From: Sialis fuliginosa
Lineage: Eukaryota > Arthropoda > Insecta > Megaloptera > Sialidae
Direction of reading: 5' to 3'
NCBI GenBank assembly: GCA_961205875.1
Contig: OY540817.1
Span: forward strand, 9,273,001-9,337,000
Length of the DNA stretch: 64,000 nucleotides
Part shown: positions 13,189 through 24,840 of the stretch, in pieces
How positions within the stretch are numbered: position 1 is the stretch's first letter
Layout: the number at the start of each line of letters is the position of its first letter
Position numbers and translations under genes: made by a program
Notes under the pieces: model-generated
Databases searched by the model: none
Told to the model about the DNA's origin: nothing
What the model saw: only the letters and a program-made list of their open reading frames with translations

Positions 13189-13742
13189 GTACTGGCACCA
13201 GTCTTGGATATGGCCCCAGTAATGGCTATTTTTAAATTAAATGTACTGAATTAGAAATATTTGTTAATATTTGATTACTACCATTACTGAATATTAATCT
13301 ATATACATTTTACTGTCTTACAGCGTGATTTGATGACAGTCGGCCAATAGGTGTCAAAATGGTGAACATTTAAACTAATTATTAGTATAATTTATTTATT
13401 AATTATTATATCTATTATCATAGTAACTGCTTTACATTGTTTCAAATTTGACGATTCTTTCTTTTATATATTTTGTGTCGTAGTACTTATCATTTGTAAT
13501 TAGCAAGTGTCCATCACTGCATGCTCATTACTGGATTTATTTTATCCATGACTAGAAAAAAAACATGATCAAAATAAAGGGATATAATTTAAAAAAAAAA
13601 ACAATATTTGCGGACTTTGGTAATTAAATTGATTAAATAAAGAATAACATGTTTTATTAGTAATATGAGTTCATGAGAATTACAAAAAAAGAAACCCGTC
13701 AATCACAAAAACAGTAAACCTTTCTTTTTTGCAGTTCGTACC
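13189..13742 (+). repeat. Interspersed repeat family A, copy 2
   Basis: It starts GTACTGGCACCAGT at 13189 and ends near CAGTTCGTACCT at 13742, the degenerate counterpart of ACTGGTGCCAGTACC. The body matches copies at 1-464 and 21585-22061. The terminal ACTGG-CA-CCAGT is itself a palindrome with a 2-base centre. No coding sequence. The right terminus is too worn to define a target duplication. Confidence 0.65.
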
Positions 13743-14717
13743 TGATCAAACTATCGGCCGACTAAAAGTCTATAGTGGTGTGAGTGAGTTCTAAAAGTAA
13801 AAGTGGAATAGTAAGTTTTAAAACAAACCTCACTTCCCGATTCACAATTATCCATGACGAAACTTCAAACTAAATCTATAGAAATAAAACCAGCGTCAAT
13901 TCTCGTCAAACAAGGCTTCACCGTGGCGTAGAAACTCCCTATTTGTTAATAAAACGAACAACATTTACGTGAATAAAATATGAATTCACTCATAGCAATG
14001 AATTTTCGTGTTCCATTTCTTCAACATTTCATTTGAAATAAGTAGACATCAACCGAAGATAAAACAACCGAAAATATTAAACAAAATGAACTCCCCTTTG
14101 TATGCGAAGATATTTTTCTTCCTCAGAAATTGTTCCATTATTTTTCATTTTATGTTTTATACTCGCACCGCTGTCGTCTTCTATTTTTACCGTATATGTT
14201 CGGTATATCACTTAATTTTTATACGAAACAAACTGACGGAAAATTATAAAATCAATATATTATACTAAAGTGGATCATAACACCGTGACGTCAAATATTA
14301 ATTTAGTTTGAAAGGTTTATTAAATAAACAAAGGGGTCTTACAGCGTATTAAAGAATCCCTTGGGCGTATAGAAATTGGTCATTTAATAATATTCACAAA
14401 TCGTTATTTTATATTTTAATTTTTATAGCACAATGGAGATGCAAATTAGGGTACATCAAAATTAATATTTAGATGTAATCTAATTTTATCAGAAGACAGT
14501 ACGAGTAATTTCACCAACAAAAAGGTGTAATAGGGTAAATACAACGAAAAATTTTTCAATAATAATAAAGTTAAAACTATATTTTTTATTCATTAATTAC
14601 AAGAGACTATCACGTTTTATTTCTCTTACACTAAACCTTTTTTCCACCGCAGAAACTAGCATTTATTTCATTGCTAAAATTTTAACTGTTTATTTTTCAC
14701 CACGTTATGGATCTATT
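13743..14717. other. AT-rich non-coding stretch left of the ribozyme motif
   Basis: No reverse transcriptase or other coding sequence is recognised. The 86-codon frame at 14008-14268 is AT-driven and resembles nothing. The right part (about 14520-14717) may belong to the same old element as the hammerhead-like motif. Confidence 0.35.
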
Positions 14718-14719
14718 AG

Positions 14720-14763
14720 GCTCCTGATGAAACTTCCTTGTGAAGTCGAAATACGTGTCGAGT
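14720..14763 (+). ncRNA. Hammerhead ribozyme-like motif (minimal, short stem III)
   Basis: The conserved core is present in order: CTGATGA at 14724-14730, a stem-loop, GAAA at 14748-14751, then GTC at 14757-14759 as the cleavage triplet. Stem II is ACTTC (14732-14736) with GAAGT (14742-14746), a 5-bp helix with loop CTTGT. Stem I pairs GCTC (14720-14723) with GAGT (14760-14763), including one G-T wobble. Stem III is A51-T58, T52-G57 wobble, A53-T56 and C54-G55 with no loop, as in minimal hammerheads of Penelope-like elements, which are thought to act as dimers. One defect is visible: the base pair next to the core in stem II is A31-C47, where active ribozymes normally have G-C. It may be a decayed copy. 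(Two-digit positions are 147nn.). Confidence 0.65.
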
Positions 14764-14815
14764 GATACTATTTTATTGTGGTTAAGGTGTACACATATTT
14801 AGTTTAAGTATCTAA

Positions 14816-15401
14816 GGCGAGCCGCACACAGAGGAAACTTTTTTTATGAAACCAGTTTTGTGAAACATTAAGCTTTAGTTTCATGAAACCATTCAATTGA
14901 AAAACAATCAGATATAAATCACAAGTTTCACGAAACCTAAATTTCACAAACGCGGTTTCGTGAAACTTGTGATTTTGGTTTCATCAAACATAGTTTCATC
15001 AATTTTTCATGGAAGTTCCAAATTCAATCATTATTATAATTGATTAATATAATGTTAAATAAAAAAAATACATTGATATAAATAATAGACCTTGGTAGTG
15101 GGGTATTATGCAGTGACGTAAGTTTTTTTGCAAGTTCTTAATTAAAAATGTTTGGGTTCTGTTTACATGGACTTATGACCTGCAAAGCAGTAATATTTAT
15201 CGAAATAAATGAACCCAGAACCTACGTTTCCTTTTTTTATTTCAGAGCCACCAATACAGCATTAGCACTTCCTCTTCATCGGACGACATTGTTGCAACTA
15301 ATTTCTAGTTTTATTAAAAGTTTTATTTGTGTGCGGCAAATATGAAATACGTTTCACGAAACTGGTTTCATAAAAAAAATTTCCTCTGTGTGCGGCCCAC
15401 C
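14816..15401. mobile_element. 586-bp MITE with TAA target duplication and captured Helitron fragment
   Basis: Inverted ends GGCGAGCCGCACACAGAGGAAA (14816) and the complement ending GTGTGCGGCCCACC (15401) are flanked by exact TAA at 14813-14815 and 15402-15404. This points to a PIF/Harbinger-type MITE. Several copies of GTTTCATGAAAC/GTTTCGTGAAAC sit inside. Positions 15149-15213 match positions 8925-8990 of Helitron copy 2 (CATGGACTTATGACCTGC core), so a piece of another transposon lies within it. Confidence 0.85.
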
Positions 15402-15404
15402 TAA

Positions 15405-16359
15405 GAAACCGCAGTTTCTCCATTTTCTGGTAGTAGCATTTATGAAAACTCGCCGCAAATTTTAAACGTGTTACTTTTCGTTAAATTATGTTAAACGTGT
15501 TAGTTTTCGTATGAAGTTTCTAAATGTTTCATAAGAAAATTAAAATATGCTAGTCTTCGTAACATGCGTCGTTTTCTAACAGGAAATTATATAAAAAAAC
15601 TAACTATAAAGAAACGGCTCTAAAATACAGAAAACCGTAGGTTTTAGTTTTTTCGAGGGGGGGGGGGAAGGGGTCTGTCTACTGAGTTCACTTGTCTGTA
15701 CATCCATTTACATAATTAATACCTGAAACTCGTAAAAAATAAACGAGTTGTATTTCAACAAACATAGTTCAAGTCCTGTATAAGAGTGCCTAAAATATAA
15801 ATTCTCTTTACAAAAATAAAAGCGGAAATTCAAATTAGATTCATGTTTGCAAAAGCAGTGTGTGTAGTATATGGGATGATGTTACGTATGCATGTATATT
15901 ATATAAATGGTAGCTGACCCAAACGAACTTATTTTAATAAATTTAAAATTGTAATACGGAAGTTTATATTTCTATATACCCTTAAGTATATGATCTATAT
16001 TTGATCACATTTGGGAATTCTTTAGTGCAGTATAGGCAGTTCGATAAAATTGCTTTATTAATATTAATAGTCAATTTGGATGAAACGATTCTCAATCGAT
16101 TTCAATATTTAATTTTCAGTTAAATATTTAATATACAACACTTGAAACTTTCACTTTTATGATTCAAAAGAAGAACCAACTCCTTCCTCATAGTGGATAA
16201 TATAGAAAATAAATTATTATAAGCAAATCGAGCCCTAATCGCCGAATTAGAGAGGCCATTTTTAGAAATACTTTCGGTTACTTTATTATTATTACTTATA
16301 AGTTGCAAGAGGCGAAAAATGCTCAAGTTTAAGCAAGGATTCTAAGCAAATAAATATTG
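15405..16359. other. Non-coding stretch with short iterated motif and poly-G
   Basis: A worn motif of the form AAACGTGTTAGTTTTCGT occurs three times between 15466 and 15562. A poly-G tract lies at about 15657-15667. Nothing else is recognised. Confidence 0.4.
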
Positions 16360-16367
16360 GTTTCTGT

Positions 16368-16603
16368 CATAGACATAGAGCATGGACCGTGCATTCTATA
16401 TAATCATAATGGTATAACAATTCTCCATAACAGTGAGAAATTCGATAGGTTTGGGATATATATATATCTCTTTTTCTAATCTATTTAATAATAGACACTC
16501 CTGTTTAAAAAAGGACAAGTATATCCTAAACCATTCTCTATCTCTTTCTTTTGACACGGTTTCGTTTTCAAGTCAGATACGCAGCCCATTCTCTATGTCT
16601 ATG
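16368..16603. mobile_element. 236-bp element with 8-bp target duplication (hAT- or P-like MITE)
   Basis: Inverted ends CATAGACATAGAGCATGG (16368) and CCATTCTCTATGTCTATG (ends 16603) are flanked by exact 8-bp GTTTCTGT copies at 16360-16367 and 16604-16611. Eight-base duplications are made by hAT and P superfamily transposases, and the CA-initial terminus fits either. The interior is non-coding; the two reading frames crossing the ends are incidental. Confidence 0.85.
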
Positions 16604-16611
16604 GTTTCTGT

Positions 16612-19047
16612 TTAAAATAAAAACTATTAAGAAATTGATGAGATAACTTTACTTCCCCCTTGAAATGTGACAACTTTTGTCTGAAAAAAATTCTGCTAGT
16701 TTCTTTATTCGAGGAGGGGTTTTTAAAATGGAACATCCTGTATAATCATTTATACATTTAAACAGCTCAAATAAGACAAAGAATAAAAACGCATATCCCA
16801 TTAAAAAAATAAAAATACGGGGTTTTAAAAATTAATGATTTATAATTTTATTATTAAAAACCATATTTCAAACAGATGCTTCTTTTCCTCCCATTATAGA
16901 ATGATATATCCTAATGTAACTGTATACAAGTCCATATTTCTGCTTGAAAGAATCTAATAAAACATACAAACACATTGAAATAAATCAAATTTAATTCAAC
17001 AAACGGGCCACATTAATAACAAGTAGTAATAAATTCCAACAACGCCCAACCACCACCGCCACCACCTTTGGCAAGTGAAAAGATTCTGATGGTAAGGCAC
17101 GAAATTCCCGTATCAAATTCAAAATCCGGTGAAAACTCAAAGCAGCTTGCTTAATTGGAGATTATAAAGCCAGAGAACTTAGAGGCCGCAAGGGGAACGG
17201 GCGTGCACACGCACTGGAACGGGAAGGTTAAAATAAGAAGAAGAATACGACGTAGATAAGAACCACCACTTAAATGCATGGAAAACTGAATTAACACGTT
17301 CACAGCCGGTGTTTTTTTCTTATTTCCGATATTAATGTATAGTTTAAAAAAAAACAATCCGATTATTTATAAACTAAAAAATAATTCTAAATTTATAGTC
17401 ACTTCAGTCAGAGGTATTCAAACTGTGATCTTCGAACATTAAAATGAGTTAGTCGACATCAAAAACTGATGTGACAATCAACTGTTATTTTTAGCCGATT
17501 TTAAAAAAGGAGAAGTTTCTCAATTCAATCGATATACATATATTTTTTATGTATTATATTTTCGAGCATAACTTCGACAAATAAACAACTATTCGGTGAT
17601 TTTTTTTGTTTTTTTTGAAAGAGTATATTTCCAAGGTGACCCCATATAAACTAAAAAAAAATTTTGAACCCCTTTCCCATAAAAACAGTTTTTTCGTGGA
17701 GTGTCTTTAGATAGATTTCCTAAAATTCAACAAAAAATGTTATATGACCTTTTGATTGTAATATTTCAGTCACGATATATTTGCTTTTAAATATCGTTAT
17801 CAGAGCGTCCGCCCCCTCTAATTTCTAAACTATCAATTCAAAAAAATCTGAAATAATTCCAGAATGTAACTTTTAATTAGTACTTCCAATGAAAATTATA
17901 GCGAACACAGTAGCAAAAATAATTTATGAAAATTTTTTAAATATCTTTTTTATAAATCGTAGTGAGAATGACTACGGAACCCTATCATGTGCGTATCCAA
18001 CACACACTTGGCTATTTTATTTAATTTTTTATATCATTTTATCTGAAAATGTTTTGCTACTTTTAAATATCATCGTAGCTTTTGCCCACTACTACTACAG
18101 ACACATTCAGGGCATTTATTATATTATATTACACTAACTACTACACATATTATTGATAACAAACTTTTGTTGCTCGTTTTGGCAATACGAGCGCCGCAAA
18201 AGGCACATAATGTGTCAAAAAAGAAATAAATTACTAAGCGGCGAATGTGTCCACACAACTCCACATACACATAGAAGCAGCGAGTAGTTGCACAGATAAC
18301 GATATTTACTGCGGCTCTTAAATCGACGCCACCGGTACTGTGAAGGCGTCTTTCGACTTTTAAACGGCAGTTAAATGTATATAAATTACACGCTACTTGT
18401 TTTTAAACGCGCATCGAACCGACGTGAGCTTAATTGAATTTAAAGTGTAATTACATTGGATTTTTTTTGTTAGAAACTATCATTTTCAGTTGAGTTCTTT
18501 GCATAGTTTTATCGGACGATGGAAAATAAAGAGTTTTTCTTTTCTTTTTATGTTAGCTTTGTTTCTATAATATATGAAAGAAAATTACTAGACTGTTATG
18601 CAGATAACCCATAAATTTCTTTGTTTATTGCAGAATATAAATAAAGATTTGCTTGAGTGTTGACACAAAGCCAATTTTTTTCATATTTTTATATACAGGA
18701 TGTCCAAGATAAGCATGAAATACACGGGGATTTCCTAAACGGTAAGAGATACAGATTTGGTTAAATGGGGTAAATTATTTGTAAAGGGGTAAGTATTACT
18801 ACATCAAAAAATATTAATAATTCTATGTGGTTAAGGCGGTATACCCAAAAATCTTCGGAATTTCTTTAAATGGCTATAACTTTTTGTCAAACTAGATAGA
18901 TACTTTCTGTTTGCGGTTTCTTAAAGCACTGTTTGTGAAGAATTGATAGGTGTATTTAGAATTTTTATATCATTTTTAGTTTCCGAGTTACAAGCCCTAA
19001 CTTTATTTTTCTTATGGGCCACTAAGTTGGCTATAGCATATTTGAAC
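16612..19047. other. Non-coding stretch with two compositionally complex patches
   Basis: Positions 17030-17260 (a CCACCACCGCCACCACC run and GC-rich sequence) and 18170-18430 (balanced composition, few homopolymers) stand out from the AT-rich background and could be regulatory or old repeat sequence. At 18693, TATATACAGGATGTCC resembles the ACAGGGTGTCC start common to many arthropod transposons, but no matching right end is seen. Confidence 0.4.
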
Positions 19048-19278
19048 GTGTTTTTTTACTCTACTTTACAACGATGTTACTTGTCATATTTATTTTCGAA
19101 AATAAGTCGAAGTTCTAAATACTAGTGATATTTATAAAGTATTTTATTACAAACATTTATGTAGGTCATAAAAACAAAAATTGTAAAACAAAAATCACAA
19201 TAACAAAGGAATATTTTTATATTTTTCGATAATAAGTATGGCAAGTTACAAATCGTTGTAAAGTAGAGTAAAAAACAC
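19048..19278. repeat. Foldback element, arms about 58 bp
   Basis: The left arm GTGTTTTTTTACTCTACTTT (19048 onward, through ACGATGTTACTTGTCATA) is mirrored by the right arm ending AAAGTAGAGTAAAAAACAC at 19278. Arms are similar but not identical. A single transcript would form a long hairpin with a spacer of about 110 bases. No target duplication was found. Confidence 0.75.
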
Positions 19279-21584
19279 TATAAATCGATGGTCTTAAGCC
19301 AGGAATAATCAACAGATTTTATTCTTAAAACTAATTGTATATGAAGCAATCTTATTGTTTTTAATTTTCTATTAAAAAGTTTTATTAAAGAAAAATACAA
19401 TAAATACTATTAACATACGTAACCAATTAAAAAATGAAAATATGTCAAGAAAATAATAAAAAAATATTATACTAACTCAATTCTGTCATCAATCTTATAC
19501 AAAGCTTAGTTCTTCATTGTAAATAAAATTACAGTAATTTAATAAAGAGTTTCCTTATTATTCTTGCCGTTCCTTCTTTTTTACTTTAAACATTTTTTAA
19601 CAAATTAATAATCTGCAATGAAAACTGAGGTATGTATTTAAAGAGTTTTTTAAACATAGTCTTAATGTTGAGTTATGTAACTGTTATAAAAATTATATCA
19701 AACACTTACGCAATTTAATTAAACTCTCGTCAGTGAAATAGATTGACTGTCAATGCTTACCTGAAATAAAAAAATATATATAAGAAAACAATTTTAAATA
19801 CAAACAGATTTTATAACACATTTAAAACTTTTAACTCGATTTTTTTTATATAATCCATACATATCTACATTCTTAGGTAATAAACATGATAACCGACTAC
19901 TTTCTTTCCTTCGAAAAATACATAAAAACAGATAAACATAAAAAAATTTCAAATTGCTCTCCTGAAAAAAACATTTTTTTACAGTTATCATGCTATGATA
20001 TACATATATATGCAATGAGTGTATGGATATCTACTCAAAATCGTATTAATGGATGTATGTACGCACATACAAACAAAGCTACAAAAATGCCAGGTAGCTA
20101 TAAATAGCAGCAATTGATTCAATTCTATGAAAATAACGTTCACTTCTGACATACATTTGTACATAAATATAAATTAGTAGGTATTGAAGTGAATCTACCA
20201 AATTCAATGGTAAATTCGAATTAAAATGAACCAAATAGTTATTTAAAAAACTAGAAATACACACCTACAAAAAAGCCCTACCTTATATATTTAAATATAC
20301 CTACTACATATATACTATACATTTTCTACAATAACATTCCATACGTTTTCTGAATTCTGTGTGCATATTAAATATTTCACGAATGCAAGGAACTATATGC
20401 TTCCTCAAAAATATAGTGTATTCTGTGAATTGACATACATAGTTCGACAAACAAAGTAGTATTTAATTTTTTTATATTTCATTTTTAAAAACTCGTATTT
20501 ACTTCAACTAAAAAGGAATATATATTTTTAGGATATGGGGAAATACGTTTAAAACCTGATAACTCTTTTGGTTATTGCTAAAAAAACGACAGTTGAACAA
20601 AGCACTCAATAAAAAATATAGATAGTTGTTCTTTTATTTAAACTTTGAATACGAAATTTCACTTATTTCCAGCAATTTCGGAATTTTTGACAAACACTAT
20701 TTTAATAGTCTACAGTAGACCACTGCTTCAACCTTATGGTAATTTTAATTAAAAAATATTTACAAATTAACAAAATTGAATTTTTTCATTTTATGCAATT
20801 TTGTAAGTAATCAGTAATGTTGTAACATTAAAATCGAAACCCCCATCGAAATATTCAGTGTTCTTAAAAAACGTATGTTTTGAGACAACATCAGTTCAAA
20901 ATACCTTCAAAAAATTTAACTAATATGTGTTTATATAAATATAATATATAAATAAATAATGTTTCGCAATTGCAGTAGATACATCTTTGAAAATTTTAAA
21001 GATTCTGCAATTATAAAATAGTAGCTTTTCTAAATAAATAATTAATTAAAATTGGACTTGAGCAAAAATTTGTAAGATCAAAAAATAAAAAAAATTGTTC
21101 GGATCGAAAAATAAGTTATTTGACTTCTGTTAGTACAACTTTTCGTAATGTAATTTCTAATACCCAACATTGTACACTAAAAGGTCTTATACTACTGTAC
21201 TAATAACAAAAATTGTATAATCCTATCACGCCATTCCTGATTACGTCTGTTTTGCTGCACAGGTGACGTGGTTTATATGAGATCACATAGCAGAAAGACA
21301 GCGCCACATTATTGTAGCGTACATTTCACTGTTTCGTAGTAATTTGAAAATACTCATTTACGCAGGTGGAAAATGTTGTTAAGCTTGATAATTAAAAAGA
21401 TATGTCTTAATTAAAATTAGTATTCATTATGTTATGCATGCACGATGAAAATTTAAATCTGCAATACAGGAAGTATGATTCTCAAAATTAGGAGCATTAT
21501 ACCAGATAAAAAATTCAGCTGACGTACAAATTTATATAAAAAAACGTCTTTACGTATAGCAAAATCGTATGCTCGAGTGAATTT
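19279..21584. other. AT-rich non-coding stretch
   Basis: Nothing is recognised. Overlapping short frames near 19794-20264 on both strands are AT-driven and have no familiar content. The patch 21230-21340 is more complex but unassigned. Confidence 0.4.
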
Positions 21585-22061
21585 AGGTACTGGCACCAGT
21601 TATGGCCGCTATAAGAGCAATGTTTATTGTTTTTGTGATTGACGTTTTTTTTTGTAATTTTCAATAACTCATGTTACTAATAAAACAACTAACTCTTTAT
21701 TTAATCAATTTAATTACCAAAGTCCGCAATGGATAAAGTAATGAACACGCAGTGATGGACACTTGCTAATGATTACAACATCATTAGTACTAGGACACAA
21801 ATAATATAAAAGAAAGAATCGTCAAAGTTAAAACAATGTAAAGCCGTTGATATAACAATATAATAATTAATAAATAAATTATACTAATAATTAATTTAAA
21901 TTTCCACCATTTTGACACCTATTGGTTGATTGTCATCAAATCACGCTTAAATGTGTATAGATTAATATTAAGTAATAGTAGTAATCAAATATCAACAAAT
22001 ATTTCTAATTCAGTACATTTAATTACAAAATAGCCATTATTAGGGTCATATCCAAGACCTT
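21585..22061 (-). repeat. Interspersed repeat family A, copy 3
   Basis: This is the reverse complement of copies 1 and 2. On the minus strand it starts near AAGGTCTTGGATATGACC (22061) and ends ACTGGTGCCAGTACCT (21585), giving the cleanest right terminus of the family. Shared landmarks include CCGCAAA/TTTGCGG and TGACACCTATTGG near 21910. No coding content. Confidence 0.65.
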
Positions 22062-23264
22062 ATAAAATTATTATTAACTTAAAAACTACTGGACCGACGT
22101 GTTTCTTAAAATAACAAAAGTGCTATAGAGTAAATACATTCACGCTATCATTCAAAATAGCTAAGCAGTAGTAAATTAGCTGCGCAAGTCATATTAAAAC
22201 ATAAGCGCACGGACCAAACTATATAGATCAACAATTCTGACGAAAAGTAAATATATAAAGGGTTAAATTCAAACCTCCGTGTACAATAACAGCAACAAAC
22301 AGAATATTGTTTTTGTGTGGCTGTGAAATATTTAGTAATTTAACAAAAATCGATGTACAAACAAAAACCGTTTAAATTAACTTTTGCGTTATGTGGTGTT
22401 TGTATGACAAAACTAAACAATCTGTTGAAATAACGGATTTAGTTAATAAATGTTTGTAATATCTCGATCATTACAGAATAATCCTAATTAATTATGTTAA
22501 TTTTACAAAATATTTCTAATTATTCACCCCAAATTATCACCAATACTTTTTGTGTTGTTTTATCATGAAATCATAGATAAACAAACTTTCAAATACGATA
22601 ATAGTATCTCGATTTTTTTAATAATATTGTACATTCACAAAAGAATTAAAGTGATATTTGATCTATGTATATCTAGAACAAAATTTTTTTTTACATTTTG
22701 AGTTTTGGGAAAAAATCCTTAGAACAAACAATCAAAAAGCATTTTTAATCATAATCATTGTTTCCATCGAATAAAAGTTTAACTTTCGGCGGTGTTATTC
22801 AGCATTTCAAAAAATCGATTGATTAAATTGGAAAAAAACATTAAACGCTTTCTATAGTATAAAAAAATGTTGTCAAATTCACATTTTTTACAAAATGATT
22901 ATTATATTATATTATTTATTAACTAGTTGACCCGACGAACGTTGTTGTGCCCAAAAATAATTTGTTTAAAAAATATAAACTTATCGGAGCACCATGGTGT
23001 GATTATGGCTACGATACGTCCAGTAGTTTAGGCGTAATGTAAGTATTAAGATAGAGGAGACTATACACACATCAGTTCTGCTTATCTAATTTATTTTTAT
23101 ATTACCACTAACTGTATAAATATTTATAAAAAAAGGCACCTACCTCATTACCAATGTTATAGCATTCGTATTTGCCAGAATTCAGAAGGTAATATTTTAA
23201 CTAAATAATATCAAAATATTCAATTTAAACAAAGAAAAGTAAGTGCCCATAAATGAGAAAATAG
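22062..23264. other. AT-rich non-coding stretch
   Basis: A short fragment after 22080 (TTAAAAACTACTGGACCG) resembles the internal 'actgaaccgattttga' region of lepidopteran Helitron/Lep1 repeats. Nothing else is recognised. Confidence 0.35.
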
Positions 23265-23480
23265 TCTGTCAAGTGATGACACAGTGTTTCTCTGTGCAAA
23301 ATTCGCTAAACTGAGAGAGAGTTGTAAAGAAATATTTTACTACAAAAGTTGGAATGACATTTTTTAATAGAAAATTTAATGCTCCACACGATCCATGCAT
23401 CGTTCTCGAGATATTTTAAAAAAGACAAATTTTGAGATACCACCCCCACATTTACCTATGTTTTCAGAAATTAATCCTTT
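23265..23480 (+). repeat. Inverted-repeat family C, copy 1 (fragment)
   Basis: CTGTCAAGTGATGACACAGTG is a worn form of the terminus CATCTGNCAAGTAAATNCACAGTG seen at 30137 and 48183. The downstream GAAATTTAATGCTC and 'CGTTCTNGNGATAT' regions match the copy at 48520-48640. No right terminus is seen. Confidence 0.55.
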
Positions 23481-23769
23481 GCTTGGCGAGGAAGCAACAA
23501 TATTACAGTGGACTCAACAAAATCTATATACATACATATATAAAACTGAACGTCTGTCTGTATGTCCGTCCGTTTGTGCTCTTATCACTCAAGAACCACT
23601 TATCCGATTTACGTGGTTTCTTTTTTAATTCATAGGTGCGTTCTCTGGCCAGGTTATAAGCTATATTTTGTTACGTTAGGTAACATAACAACTAAGCAGT
23701 GACGATAATAATAAATCAAGCACTTAATGTAGATATAATTTGCCCTTTACAGCATCCAATTTGGTCGTA

Positions 23770-24496
23770 TTGGCAAGGTGCGGAGTGTATGGTGGGGACA
23801 GTTGAATCGATTGCAGCGATCGCGGTGGTCAAATTTTCGTTAAATCATGCTTGATTTAAATGTAAACAATTAGATAATATAATTAAAAATGGTCCATAAT
23901 AGTTGCTGTGTAGTTGAATGTAAGAATACTGGCAGAAATAGTAACTGCAAATTTTATACATTTCCAAGTGCTAGTTGGAAGTTAGAACAAAGGAGAAAAT
24001 GGATTAATGCAGTTAAGAGAATAAAGTAAGTAGTGTATAACCTAACTTAATAATATGTTTACTCCAATTCACGTGTATGAATGAAAATAATTTTGTAATA
24101 TTAATAAATTTGTGAGTATAATTTTGTGATTATTAGTTTTTCATGAAAATAAATTTATCAAATATTTGATAATTTTAAGAATTTATTTTTTTTATTTTTA
24201 TTATGATAGTTGCAATGTTATTCCAACTGTCATTTGTATTGGTTACACCAGATAACCTCATTCCTCAGTAATAAACATTACTACTTACTGACACTTTTTA
24301 TACTTACTTTCTTTGCTTTCAAATTATTTATTCACTAATTTATATTGCATTTCACTTTTACAATGCTGACCAGGTTAATATATATTTATTTACTAAAAAT
24401 AAAAAATTTTTATTAATAATATTACACCTCTCCCACGGCTTTCGAGCATGATTTAATGCGGCCATCAGATGTCATTGTCATCGCGCACCTTGCCAA
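23770..24496 (+). mobile_element. Nested 727-bp DNA transposon derivative with THAP exon
   Basis: Perfect 13-bp inverted ends TTGGCAAGGTGCG (23770-23782) and CGCACCTTGCCAA (24484-24496) are flanked by TA on both sides. A second inverted motif, TTAAATCATGC (23840-23850; complement at 24446-24456), marks subterminal structure. The element disrupts Helitron copy 3. It carries one exon of a THAP-type protein but no DDE catalytic region, so it is an internally deleted, non-autonomous copy. P, Kolobok and ISL2EU/Harbinger-like elements can encode THAP fingers. The apparent TA duplication argues against P (8 bp) and Kolobok (TTAA), but the superfamily is not settled. Confidence 0.8.
23889..24025 (+). 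pseudogene. First exon of a THAP-domain transposase (remnant)
   Basis: From ATG 23889 the frame encodes about 45 residues ending at a good splice donor, GTAAGT at 24026; without splicing it meets a stop at once. The peptide starts MVHNSCCVVECKNTG and has the N-terminal half of the THAP zinc finger: the first cysteine pair (C7 and C11, with C6 adjacent), the F-x-x-F-P turn around residues 22-26 and the conserved K-W pair near residues 38-39. The C-x2-H half would lie in the next exon, which is absent from the remaining 470 bp of the element. THAP fingers bind the transposon's own DNA ends. No intact transposase can be made from this copy. Confidence 0.75.
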
Positions 24497-24840
24497 TAGT
24501 TTAGAAAATATGCTGATATATACATATGGGAACATATTATGCGCGCGATGAGAACCCGTGTAGTCGCGGGGTAGAGGGAATCATCACAGGCCGGTATTCT
24601 TTTGATTGTCAATTGTTTATTTTGTTTTCAATAATTAACTTTTAAATTTAAATAGAACAAAAATTATTTTTACTTTTTGTTCTGATTCGTTTTTGTTAAG
24701 TAGGTAATTTAATTAAGTGTTATTTGATTTTTATTACAATAATAACTAATCCTGTTTGTACTTAATTCAACTATATATTTTTTAAATCCTAAACAATAAT
24801 TCCGTAGTTCACGCGAGCGAAGCCGCGCGGGCCCAGCTAG

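Larger units (their letters stand above)
23523..24840 (+). mobile_element. Helitron-like element, copy 3, interrupted by a nested transposon
   Basis: It begins TCTATATACATACATATATAA after an A and ends GGGCCCAGCTAG before a T. The sequence outside 23770-24496 follows copies 1 and 2: GTTACGTTAGGTAACATAAC near 23668, TTTGCCCTTTACAGCATCC near 23739, then TAGTTTAGAAAATAT resumes at 24497. The interruption dates the nested insertion as younger than this copy. No coding sequence of its own. Confidence 0.85.

Noticed and set aside
16927..16965. Minus-strand peptide containing QAEIW, a phrase of the neurobeachin second block
   Set aside because: The match is five residues only. The flanking residues do not fit, a stop follows within seven codons and no splice structure supports it.
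23395..23635. Two overlapping frames of 67-77 codons near the Helitron 5' end
   Set aside because: They cross the boundary between two repeats and share bases in different frames, so they are by-products of the repeats.
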